This document shows positions 1 to 7,624 of a stretch of DNA of 64,000 nucleotides, in pieces (within the stretch, counting starts at the first letter, position 1; the number at the start of each line of letters is the position of its first letter). This stretch comes from Ideonella sp. GTDB lineage: Bacteria > Pseudomonadota > Gammaproteobacteria > Burkholderiales > Burkholderiaceae_C. Position numbers and translations under genes: made by a program. The stretch lies in contig JABTUC010000006.1 of the NCBI GenBank assembly GCA_015075545.1, forward strand, positions 1-64,000, in the 5' to 3' direction. A model generated the notes under the pieces. It worked only from the letters and a program-made list of their open reading frames with translations, did no database searches and had not been told where the DNA came from.

Positions 1-831
1 CGCGGCGGGCGCTTCGACTACGCGCTGGATGAGTCGAAGGCGCCGACGCGCGACGAAGTCTGGGGCGCCTTCGCCAAGGCGGCGAGCCACGACCTCACCG
101 ACGGCGAGGAAGTGCGCGACCTCGACTGGTTCAAGGAGAAGGGCTATCTGCTGCGCCCCTTCCCGCAGATCGACTGGTACATCTGGCCGGCGCTGACGCG
201 TCAGAAGCTGCGTTTCGAGATGCCCTACCAGGAGCGCATGACGCGGCACGGTCGCGAACTCGCCAACCGGCTGCACGAGACCGGCATCATGTGGTGGGAC
301 AGGCAGCTCGCCGAGTACGAGTTCATGCCCACGTACGAGCGCTTCCCGGACATCTGGTCGGAGTACGCGCGCGAGTACGGGCGCGACCCGGAGGACTATC
401 CGTTCTGGGCGCTCACCGCGCGCTCGATGCAGTATAGCTGGGGCGCGAACGTCGGCCTGCCGATGATCCGCGAGGTGGCCGACAACATCGCCGGGCACCG
501 CGGCGTGATCCTGAACCGGACCATGGCGAAGAAGCTCGGCATCGCCGCGGGCGAGCGCGTGGTGATCGAGTCGGTCTCGGGAACCACGGAAGGCGAGGCG
601 GTGCTGCGCGAGGGCATCCGGCCCGACACCGTGCTGATGATCGGCCAGTTCGACCACTGGAAGCAGCCCTACGCGAAAGACCTGAAGTTGCCGAGCCTGA
701 ATTCGCTCACCGACCTGTCGGTGAAGCTGACCGACGGCACCGGCAGCGGCTCGGACCTGATGCGGGTGCGCATCCGCAAGGTGGGCGAGGCCGATGGCTG
801 GCGCACGCCGTCGAAGGACGTGGCGGCATGA
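1..831 (+). CDS. padB: Molybdopterin oxidoreductase catalytic subunit, C-terminal part (PadB-like)
   Basis: The frame is open from base 1, so 277 codons including the stop remain and the N-terminus with its active site lies upstream. The visible part is the tail of a DMSO-reductase-family subunit: its last 130 residues form the molybdopterin-dinucleotide-binding barrel, with NRTMAKKLGIAAGERVVIES as the usual signature. It overlaps the next gene by 4 bp (ATGA), and an Fe-S subunit and membrane anchor follow, so this is a three-subunit membrane oxidoreductase. A phenylacetate-CoA ligase sits immediately downstream. From that context I infer phenylacetyl-CoA:acceptor oxidoreductase (PadBCD, oxidation to phenylglyoxylate). 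The family is secure. The substrate is inference, and another DMSO-reductase-family oxidoreductase remains possible. Confidence 0.6.
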   Translation, partial: RGGRFDYALDESKAPTRDEVWGAFAKAASHDLTDGEEVRDLDWFKEKGYLLRPFPQIDWYIWPALTRQKLRFEMPYQERMTRHGRELANRLHETGIMWWDRQLAEYEFMPTYERFPDIWSEYAREYGRDPEDYPFWALTARSMQYSWGANVGLPMIREVADNIAGHRGVILNRTMAKKLGIAAGERVVIESVSGTTEGEAVLREGIRPDTVLMIGQFDHWKQPYAKDLKLPSLNSLTDLSVKLTDGTGSGSDLMRVRIRKVGEADGWRTPSKDVAA

Positions 832-1541
832 ACACGCCCGCCGCGGCCGGCAAGGCGAGCACCGGCGCCACGCCACGCTGGGGCATGGTGATCGACGTCA
901 ACCGCTGCGTCGGCTGCCAGACCTGCACCATCGCCTGCAAGCACGCCAACGACACCCCGCCGGAGGTGCAGTGGCGCAAGGTGATCGACGTCGAACAGGG
1001 CACGTTCCCGGACGTCGAACGTTTCTTTCTCGTCACCGGCTGCCAGCATTGCGCGGAGCCGCCCTGCGTGCCGGTCTGTCCCACCGGCGCGACGCGCCAG
1101 CGCGAGGACGGGCTCGTCACCATGGCCTACGACGAGTGCATCGGCTGCGGCTACTGCGCGGTGTCCTGCCCCTACCAGGCGCGCACCATCGTGCACGAGG
1201 GACGCGGCTACTTCGGCGCGCTGACGCGGCAGGAGAAGGCGACCGCGCACCCGGACCGGATCGGCGTGGCGCAGAAGTGCACCTTCTGCGTCGACCGCAT
1301 CGACGCCGGCACCGCCAAGGGTCTGACGCCGGGCGTCGACCCCGAGGCCACGCCGGCGTGCGTCAACTCGTGCATCGCGCAGGCGCTGGCGTTCGGCGAC
1401 GTCGACGATCCGAACAGCAACGTGTCGCAGTTGCTGGCCAACAACCAGCACTTCCGCATGCACGAGGAGCTCGGCACCGGGCCCAACTTCCACTACCTGT
1501 GGGACGCGCAGCGCGACGGTTCCGACGGAGAGAAGTCATGA
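828..1541 (+). CDS. padC: Four-cluster 4Fe-4S ferredoxin subunit (PadC/DmsB-like)
   Basis: This 237-residue electron-transfer subunit of the molybdoenzyme carries four cysteine groups: C27/C30/C33/C37, C72/C75/C80/C84, C104/C107/C110/C114 and C151/C154/C178/C182. That is the four-[4Fe-4S] pattern of DmsB/NrfC/PhsB-type subunits. It would pass electrons from the catalytic subunit to the membrane anchor. The ATG overlaps the stop of the upstream gene and the stop overlaps the downstream start (ATGA both times), so the three subunits are translationally coupled. No signal peptide is visible, as expected for a partner that travels with a Tat-exported catalytic subunit or stays cytoplasmic. Assignment to the phenylacetyl-CoA system rests on context. 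Confidence 0.65.
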   Translation: MNTPAAAGKASTGATPRWGMVIDVNRCVGCQTCTIACKHANDTPPEVQWRKVIDVEQGTFPDVERFFLVTGCQHCAEPPCVPVCPTGATRQREDGLVTMAYDECIGCGYCAVSCPYQARTIVHEGRGYFGALTRQEKATAHPDRIGVAQKCTFCVDRIDAGTAKGLTPGVDPEATPACVNSCIAQALAFGDVDDPNSNVSQLLANNQHFRMHEELGTGPNFHYLWDAQRDGSDGEKS

Positions 1542-2383
1542 GCTACGGCCCGAACCCGTGGCAGCAGTTGCACTGGGACGCGCGCGCGGCCGGCAACTTC
1601 ATGGGCGGCGGCGCCGGCACCGGGTTGCTGATCGCCACCGTGGCGTTCGGTGCGGCCGGTGGCCTGCGCCTGCTGGCGCTCGGGCTGGCGATCGCGCTGG
1701 TCGGCGCCGGCCTGCTGTGCGTGTGGGCCGAGATCGGGCGGCCGTGGCGCGCGCTCAACGTGTTCATCAATCCGCGCACGTCGTGGATGTCGCGCGAGGC
1801 CGCGGTCGCGCCGCTGCTGATGGGCAGCGCGGCGCTGGCATGGCTGGGCGTCGACGCGGCGGCGTGGGTCGCAGCGTTGCTGGCGCTGGTGTTCCTCTAC
1901 TGCCAGGCGCGCATCCTGCGCGCCTCGCGCGGCATTCCGGCGTGGCGCGAGCCGCTGACGGTGCCGTTGATCGTGCTGACGGGCCTGAGCGAAGGCACCG
2001 GGTTGTACGCGGCGCTGTCGGTGCTGTGGGGCCAGCCGGACGCGGCAGCGGCCTTCGCGCTCGCCGCGTTGCTGCCGCTGCGTACCGCGCTGGCCTTTGC
2101 CTGGCACCGCCGTGTCGCGCGTGCGCTGCGTCCTGCGGCGGCGCGCGCGCTCGCGCACTGCCGCCTCGCGTCGCGCGTCGCCGGGCCGCTGCCGCTGGCC
2201 CTGGCGCTGGCCGTGCTGCTGCTGCCGCTGCCCGCGGGCTGGGCCGCTGCGCTGCTGGCGCTGGCCGGCGTGCTCGCGCTGGCCGGCGGCGCCTGGTTCA
2301 AGTACGCGCTGATCACGCGCGTGGCGTTCAACCAGGGTTTCGCATTGCCGCACCTGCCGGTGCGCGGCGTCCCCCGCGGCTAG
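1538..2383 (+). CDS. padD: NrfD/DmsC-like membrane anchor subunit (PadD-like)
   Basis: The product has 281 residues, with about eight hydrophobic helices rich in Leu and Ala from residue 25 to the end. It matches the size and layout of the quinone-reactive anchor subunits of DMSO-reductase-family complexes. Its likely role is to hold the two upstream subunits on the membrane and hand electrons to the quinone pool. The ATG at 1538 overlaps the padC stop; longer frames that start upstream of it would run through padC and are not used. A 13-bp gap separates it from the phenylacetate-CoA ligase, so it belongs to the same operon. The specific pad name is inferred from this neighbourhood. Confidence 0.6.
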   Translation: MSYGPNPWQQLHWDARAAGNFMGGGAGTGLLIATVAFGAAGGLRLLALGLAIALVGAGLLCVWAEIGRPWRALNVFINPRTSWMSREAAVAPLLMGSAALAWLGVDAAAWVAALLALVFLYCQARILRASRGIPAWREPLTVPLIVLTGLSEGTGLYAALSVLWGQPDAAAAFALAALLPLRTALAFAWHRRVARALRPAAARALAHCRLASRVAGPLPLALALAVLLLPLPAGWAAALLALAGVLALAGGAWFKYALITRVAFNQGFALPHLPVRGVPRG

Positions 2384-2396
2384 GCGCAGGTTGACC

Positions 2397-3722
2397 ATGC
2401 TCGCCGCCACCGCTGCCCGCACGCAGGTCGGCCTGCACCCCGAGGTGGAGACCATGCCGCGCGAGCGACTGGCCGCGCTGCAACTGCAGCGGCTGCGGCA
2501 GACGCTCGGGCGTGCCTGGCGGCTGCCGTGGCAGCGCGACCGGCTGCGCGCGGCGGGCCTCGACGCGCCGGGCGACCTGCACTCGCTCGACGAGTTGGGC
2601 GCGCTGCCGTTCATGGTGAAGGCCGATCTGCGCGACCAGTACCCGTTCGGCCTCTTCGCGCAGCCGGTGTCGGAGCTGGCGCGGCTGCACGCCTCGTCGG
2701 GCACCACCGGCAAGCCCACCGTGGTGGGCTACAACGCCGCCGACCTCGACACCTGGGCCGAGCTGATGGCGCGCACGCTGCACTGCGCCGGCGCGCGCCG
2801 CGGCGACATCGTGCACAACGCCTACGGCTACGGCCTGTTCACCGGCGGCCTGGGCATGCACGCCGGCGCCGAGCGGCTCGGTGCGGTGGTGGTGCCGGCC
2901 TCGGGCGGCGGCACCGAGCGCCAGGTGGCGCTGATCATGGATTTCGGTGCGCGCGTGCTGTGCGCCACGCCGTCGTACGCGCTGGCGATCGCCGAGGTGG
3001 CCGAAGCGCAAGGCATCGATCTGCGCCAGAGCAAGCTGCGCGTGGGGCTGTTCGGCGCCGAGCCGTGGAGCGAGCCGATGCGCCGCGAGATCGAGGCACG
3101 GCTGCCGGTGAAGGCGATCGACAACTACGGCCTGTCGGAGATCATGGGCCCGGGCGTCGCGGTCGAATGCGAGCAGCAGGACGGCCTGCACGGCTGGGAG
3201 GACCACTTCCTGTTCGAGGTGGTCGACCCCGACACCCAGGCGCCGCTGCCCGAGGGCGAAGCCGGCGAGCTGGTGATCACCACGCTCACCAAGCAGGCGC
3301 TGCCGATGCTGCGCTACCGCACGCGCGACATCACGCGCCTCACGCGCGAGCCGTGCGACTGCGGGCGCACGCACGCGCGGCTGCTGCGCGTGAGCGGCCG
3401 CAACGACGACATGCTGATCGTGCGCGGCATCAACGTGTTCCCGTCGCAGATCGAAGCCGTGCTGCTCGGGCGCGAGAGGCTCGCGCCGCACTACCAGCTC
3501 GTGCTCGACCGACACGGCAGCCTCGACCACGTGACGCTCGAGGCCGAGGCCGCGCCCGGCGTCGGCGCGGGCCAGTGGGAAGGCGTGGCGCGCGACGTGG
3601 CGCATCGCATCAAGTCATTGATCGGCATCACGGTCGATGTGGTGGTTCGCGAGCCCGGTGCGCTGCCGCGCTCGCAGGGCAAGGCGGTGCGCGTGCGCGA
3701 CCTGCGGCCCAAGGGAGCCTGA
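2397..3722 (+). CDS. padJ: Phenylacetate-CoA ligase (PaaK/PadJ family)
   Basis: This 441-residue AMP-forming ligase has the short PaaK-type length, not the roughly 520 residues of benzoate-CoA ligases. The phosphate-binding loop SSGTTGKPT begins at residue 100. YGLSE and YRTRD core motifs follow, with a GRNDDMLIVRGINVFP hinge typical of phenylacetate-CoA ligases. It would activate phenylacetate with ATP and CoA, making the substrate of the oxidoreductase encoded just upstream. The start is the ATG at 2397; a TTG two codons earlier (2391) is a weaker alternative. Four bases separate it from hcrC. Its family is clear. That it serves the anaerobic pad route instead of aerobic paa is inferred from the neighbours, since no paa oxygenase genes are present. 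Confidence 0.82.
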   Translation: MLAATAARTQVGLHPEVETMPRERLAALQLQRLRQTLGRAWRLPWQRDRLRAAGLDAPGDLHSLDELGALPFMVKADLRDQYPFGLFAQPVSELARLHASSGTTGKPTVVGYNAADLDTWAELMARTLHCAGARRGDIVHNAYGYGLFTGGLGMHAGAERLGAVVVPASGGGTERQVALIMDFGARVLCATPSYALAIAEVAEAQGIDLRQSKLRVGLFGAEPWSEPMRREIEARLPVKAIDNYGLSEIMGPGVAVECEQQDGLHGWEDHFLFEVVDPDTQAPLPEGEAGELVITTLTKQALPMLRYRTRDITRLTREPCDCGRTHARLLRVSGRNDDMLIVRGINVFPSQIEAVLLGRERLAPHYQLVLDRHGSLDHVTLEAEAAPGVGAGQWEGVARDVAHRIKSLIGITVDVVVREPGALPRSQGKAVRVRDLRPKGA

Positions 3723-3726
3723 AACG

Positions 3727-4257
3727 ATGAGACTGCTGAATCTGTTGGTCAACGGCCGCAAGCACGCGGCCGCGGCGCGCGACTCGGCGACGCTGCTCGA
3801 GGTGCTGCGCGAAACGCTGCAGCTCACCGGCACCAAGCAGGGCTGCGACGGCGGCGAGTGCGGTGCCTGCACCGTGCTGGTCGACGGCGAGCCGCGGCTG
3901 GCGTGCATCACGCTGGCCGCGTCGGTCGAAGGGCACGCGGTCGAGTCGATCGAAGCGCTCGCCGCGCAGGGCCGGCTGGCCGCGCTGCAGCGCGCGTTCC
4001 ACGAGAAGCTCGGCGCGCAGTGCGGCTTCTGCACGCCCGGCATGGTGATGGCGGCCGAGGCGCTGCTGCGCCGCGAACCGCAGCCGAGCGAAGAGCAGAT
4101 CCGCGCCGCGCTGGCGGGCAACCTGTGCCGCTGCACCGGCTACGTCAAGATCATCGAGTCGGTGCAGGCGGCCGCGCAGTGGCGAGGCGAGGCTGCCCGA
4201 GCGTCGTGTGAAGCCGCCGCGCCTGCAGGCTCGGCCATCGGCAAGGAGCGCGCATGA
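3727..4257 (+). CDS. hcrC: 4-Hydroxybenzoyl-CoA reductase, 2x[2Fe-2S] gamma subunit
   Basis: This is the small iron-sulfur subunit of a xanthine-oxidase-family enzyme, 176 residues long. The plant-ferredoxin-type cluster is bound by C40/C45/C48/C60 and the second cluster by C99/C102/C134/C136 (the GNLCRCTGY motif). The last 20 residues are an Ala-rich tail. Electrons from ferredoxin would pass through these clusters to the molybdenum subunit. The gene order small, large, FAD subunit (C-A-B), and the special cysteine insert of the third subunit, identify the complex as 4-hydroxybenzoyl-CoA reductase and not a generic CO dehydrogenase-type hydroxylase. It overlaps hcrA by 4 bp. Confidence 0.85.
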   Translation: MRLLNLLVNGRKHAAAARDSATLLEVLRETLQLTGTKQGCDGGECGACTVLVDGEPRLACITLAASVEGHAVESIEALAAQGRLAALQRAFHEKLGAQCGFCTPGMVMAAEALLRREPQPSEEQIRAALAGNLCRCTGYVKIIESVQAAAQWRGEAARASCEAAAPAGSAIGKERA

Positions 4258-6632
4258 AGCTCGAAGACGTCCATCTCACGCGCGAGCCGGCACCGGCCAC
4301 GCACTCGGTCGGCGTGCCGCGGCCGCTGGTCGACGGCGTCGACAAGGTCAGCGGGCGTGCGCGCTACACCGCCGACCTGCCGTTCCCCGGCGCGCTGGTC
4401 GGCCGCATCTTCCGCAGCCCGGTGGCGCACGGCATCGTGCGCCGCATCGACGCCACGCGTGCGCTCATGCTACCGGGCGTGCGCGCCATCGTCACCGGTG
4501 CCGACTTCAGCGCGCCGTACGGCGTGATCCCGATCGCGCAGAACGAGTGGCCGATGGCTCGCGAGCGCGTGCGCTACCGCGGCGAGCCGCTGTTCGCGGT
4601 GGCCGCCGACGATGCCGTCGCTGCCGAGGCGGCGCTCGCCGCGGTGGAGTTCGAGATCGAGCCGCTGCCGGCGTACTTCGACGCCGACGCCGCGCGCGCG
4701 AGCGACGCGGTGCTGCTGCACGACAAGAAGGCGGGCAACATCGAGCGCAGCGTCGAGCAGGACTTCGGCGACGTCGACGGCGGCTTCGCCGCGGCCGACC
4801 TGGTGATGGAGCGCACCTACGAATGCGCCGAGGTCGCGCACGGCCAGATCGAGCTGAACTGCTCGGTCGCCCAATGGGACGGCGAGCGCCAGCAGTTGAC
4901 GATCCACTCGGTGACGCAGGTGCCGTACTACCTGCACCTGATGCTGGCGCAGACGCTCGGGCTCGACAGCTCGCAGATCCGCGTCGTCAAGCCGTTCGTC
5001 GGCGGCGGCTTCGGCCACCGCGTCGAACCGCTGAACTTCGAGCTGGTGGCCGGCGCGCTGGCGCGCGCCGCCGGCGGCACCGTCAAGCTCGAGCAGTCGC
5101 GCGAGGACTCGTTCCTCACGCACCGCGGCCGGCCGCAGACGCGCACGCGGCTGAAGATCGGCCTCACCAAGACCGGGCGCATCACCGCGGTGGAGGCCGA
5201 AGTGGTGCAGCGCGGCGGCGCCTACGCCGGCTACGGCCTGGTGACGATCCTCTACGCCGGCTCGCTGCTGCACGCGCTGTACATGGTGGGGGCGTCGCGC
5301 TACCGCGGCTATCGGGTGTACGCCAACCTGCCGCCGTGCGGCGCGATGCGCGGCCACGGCGCGGTCAACGTGCGCTTCGCGTTCGAGTCGCTGCTCGACG
5401 AGATGGCTGGCGAGCTGAACCTCGACCCGTTCGCGCTGCGGCGCGCCAACCTGATCGTGCCGCCGTACCGCACGCTCAACGATCTGCAGGTCAACTCCTA
5501 CGGCATCCCGGCGTGCCTCGACGCGGTGGAGCGCGCCTCGCTCTGGCGCGAGCGCCGCGGCAAGCTGGCGGGCAAAGGGCCGCTCAAGCGCGGCCTGGGC
5601 ATGGCGTGCTCGCACTACGTGTCGGGCTCGGCCAAGCCGGTGCACTGGAGCGGCGAGCCGCACGCGGTGATCAACCTCAAGCTCGACTTCGACGGCGGCA
5701 TCACCATCCTCACCGGCGCCTCCGACATCGGCCAGGGCAGCTCCACCCTGCTGACGCAGATCGTCGCCGAGGTGCTGCTGCTGCCGATGGGGCGCATCCG
5801 AGTCGTCGCCACCGACAGCGCGCTGACGCCCAAGGACAACGGCTCGTACTCGTCGCGCGTTTCGTTCATGGTCGGCAACGCCGCGCTGCGTGCCGCGCAG
5901 GCGATGAAGGAGGTGCTCGTCAACGCGGCGGCCAAGCGGCTCGAGGTCAGCCCCGCCGACATCGACTGGCAGGGCGAGCGTTGCGGCGTCATCGGCACCG
6001 ACCGCCAGATGGATTTTGCGCAGTGCGTGCAGGCCGCGCTGGTCGACACCGGCACGCTCACCGTCAAGGGCGCGTGGTCGACGCCGCCCGAGACGCAAGG
6101 CGGCAAGTTCCGCGGCGCGGCGGTGGGCTCGAGCGCCGGCTTCTCGTACGCGGCGCAGGTGGTCGAAGTCGAGGTCGACGAAGACACCGGCGACGTGCGC
6201 GTCGTCAAGGTGTGGATCGCGCACGACTGCGGCCGCGCCATCAACCCGCTGGCGGTGCAGGGCCAGGTGCAAGGCGCGATCTGGATGGGCATGGGCCAGG
6301 CGCTGAGCGAGGAGACGCAGTACCACCAGGGCCTGCCGTTGCGGCCCAACTTCCTCGACTACCGCATTCCGACGATCGCCGACTCGCCGCCGATCGAGGT
6401 CACGTTGGTCGAGAGCATCGACCCGCTCGGGCCGTTCGGCGCCAAGGAGGCGAGCGAAGGCGGCCTGCACGGTGTGCCGCCGGCGGTGGCCGCAGCGGTG
6501 GCCGACGCGCTCGGCCTGCGACTGCACGCGACGCCGATCACACCCGACCGCCTGCTCGAGGCGATCCATCAGCGCCGGCGCGAAGACAAGCTCGCCGCCG
6601 CGCGCGCGGCCAAGCAAACGATCAAGGGGTGA
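4254..6632 (+). CDS. hcrA: 4-Hydroxybenzoyl-CoA reductase, molybdenum alpha subunit
   Basis: The product has 792 residues, the normal length for the molybdopterin-binding subunit of the xanthine oxidase family. GGGFGHR begins at residue 250, and the conserved glutamate of the GAKEASEGG motif near the C-terminus is E732. The enzyme reductively removes the phenolic hydroxyl of 4-hydroxybenzoyl-CoA to give benzoyl-CoA, using reduced ferredoxin. This feeds 4-hydroxyphenylacetate, p-cresol, 4-hydroxybenzoate and coumarate routes into benzoyl-CoA. It overlaps hcrC by 4 bp and is followed after 5 bp by hcrB. Long open frames on the opposite strand are GC-driven shadows. The family is certain, and the substrate call follows mainly from the HcrB cysteine insert. 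Confidence 0.86.
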   Translation: MKLEDVHLTREPAPATHSVGVPRPLVDGVDKVSGRARYTADLPFPGALVGRIFRSPVAHGIVRRIDATRALMLPGVRAIVTGADFSAPYGVIPIAQNEWPMARERVRYRGEPLFAVAADDAVAAEAALAAVEFEIEPLPAYFDADAARASDAVLLHDKKAGNIERSVEQDFGDVDGGFAAADLVMERTYECAEVAHGQIELNCSVAQWDGERQQLTIHSVTQVPYYLHLMLAQTLGLDSSQIRVVKPFVGGGFGHRVEPLNFELVAGALARAAGGTVKLEQSREDSFLTHRGRPQTRTRLKIGLTKTGRITAVEAEVVQRGGAYAGYGLVTILYAGSLLHALYMVGASRYRGYRVYANLPPCGAMRGHGAVNVRFAFESLLDEMAGELNLDPFALRRANLIVPPYRTLNDLQVNSYGIPACLDAVERASLWRERRGKLAGKGPLKRGLGMACSHYVSGSAKPVHWSGEPHAVINLKLDFDGGITILTGASDIGQGSSTLLTQIVAEVLLLPMGRIRVVATDSALTPKDNGSYSSRVSFMVGNAALRAAQAMKEVLVNAAAKRLEVSPADIDWQGERCGVIGTDRQMDFAQCVQAALVDTGTLTVKGAWSTPPETQGGKFRGAAVGSSAGFSYAAQVVEVEVDEDTGDVRVVKVWIAHDCGRAINPLAVQGQVQGAIWMGMGQALSEETQYHQGLPLRPNFLDYRIPTIADSPPIEVTLVESIDPLGPFGAKEASEGGLHGVPPAVAAAVADALGLRLHATPITPDRLLEAIHQRRREDKLAAARAAKQTIKG

Positions 6633-6637
6633 GCGCG

Positions 6638-7624
6638 ATGCGACCGATCCAAGATCTCGAGCTGCAGCGCCCGACCACGCTGGCCGAAGCGGCCACGCTG
6701 CTGGCCGCCGGCGGCGCGCGTGCGATCGCCGGCGGCACCGACCTGGTGCCCAACATGCGCCGCGGCCTGGTCGACGCCGAGCGCCTGGTCGACCTCGGCG
6801 CGCTGCCGGGCTTCGCCGCCATCGAGCAGCAACCTGGCGGCGGCTGGCGCATCGGCGCCGGCGTCACGCTGAGCGCGCTCGCGCGGCATGCCGGCCTGGC
6901 CGCCGCGCTGCCCGCGCTGGCGCAGGCGGCGTCGCAGGTGGCCGGCCCCGCGCACCGCAGCGCGGCCACGCTCGGCGGCAACCTGTGCCAGGACACGCGC
7001 TGCATCTTCTACAACCAGAGCGAGTGGTGGCGCGCCGCCAATGGCTACTGCCTCAAGCGCGGCGGCGATGTGTGCCACGTGGCGCCGCAGGGCAAGCGCT
7101 GCCACGCCGCCTACGAGGGCGACGTCGCGCCCGCGCTGATCGCGCTGGGCGCCGAGGTCGAGGTGGTCAGCGCCGGCGCCACGTCGCGCCGGCTGCTGGC
7201 GTCGATCTACCGCGACGACGGCGCCGCGCACCTGACGCTGAACTCGAGCGAACTCGTCGTCGCCGCGATCGTGCCGGCGCCGGCGCGCGGTTCGGCCAGC
7301 GGCTACCGCAAGGCCAGGGCGCGCGCGGCGATGGACTTTCCGCTGGCCGGCGTCGGCGTCGCGCTGCGCATGGAAGGCGGCATGCTGGCGGCGCTGAAGG
7401 TCGGCATCAGCGGCACCAATTCGCACCCGGTGGCGCTCGAGGGCACCGAGGCGCTGCTGGGCAAGCGGGTCGACGACGCGCTGCTTGCGGCGCTGGGCAA
7501 GCTGGTGAGCAAGCAGGTGTCGCCGATGCGCAGCGCGGTGACGCAATCGAACCACCGGCGCCTCGTCGCGGTGGTGACGGCGCAGCGGCTGGTGCGCGAA
7601 CTGGCGGAGGGCTCCACGAAATGA
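6638..7624 (+). CDS. hcrB: 4-Hydroxybenzoyl-CoA reductase, FAD and [4Fe-4S] beta subunit
   Basis: This is the flavin subunit, 328 residues. The N-terminal half carries the FAD-binding motifs (AGGTDLVP near residue 31 and TLGGNLCQD near 111). An insert absent from ordinary CO dehydrogenase/xanthine oxidase flavin subunits holds C122, C138, C146 and C155. As I recall, these four positions bind the additional [4Fe-4S] cluster in the structurally studied Thauera enzyme. That cluster lets electrons run in the reductive direction from low-potential ferredoxin. The insert is the strongest single argument that this complex is 4-hydroxybenzoyl-CoA reductase. The gene overlaps the following flavoprotein gene by 4 bp. 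Confidence 0.88.
   Translation: MRPIQDLELQRPTTLAEAATLLAAGGARAIAGGTDLVPNMRRGLVDAERLVDLGALPGFAAIEQQPGGGWRIGAGVTLSALARHAGLAAALPALAQAASQVAGPAHRSAATLGGNLCQDTRCIFYNQSEWWRAANGYCLKRGGDVCHVAPQGKRCHAAYEGDVAPALIALGAEVEVVSAGATSRRLLASIYRDDGAAHLTLNSSELVVAAIVPAPARGSASGYRKARARAAMDFPLAGVGVALRMEGGMLAALKVGISGTNSHPVALEGTEALLGKRVDDALLAALGKLVSKQVSPMRSAVTQSNHRRLVAVVTAQRLVRELAEGSTK

Noticed and set aside
4470-6617. Very long open frame on the minus strand opposite hcrA
   Set aside because: It is a shadow of high GC content at third codon positions. The protein is low-complexity (Arg, Ala, His, Gln rich) without any family motif, while the plus strand encodes a complete HcrA.
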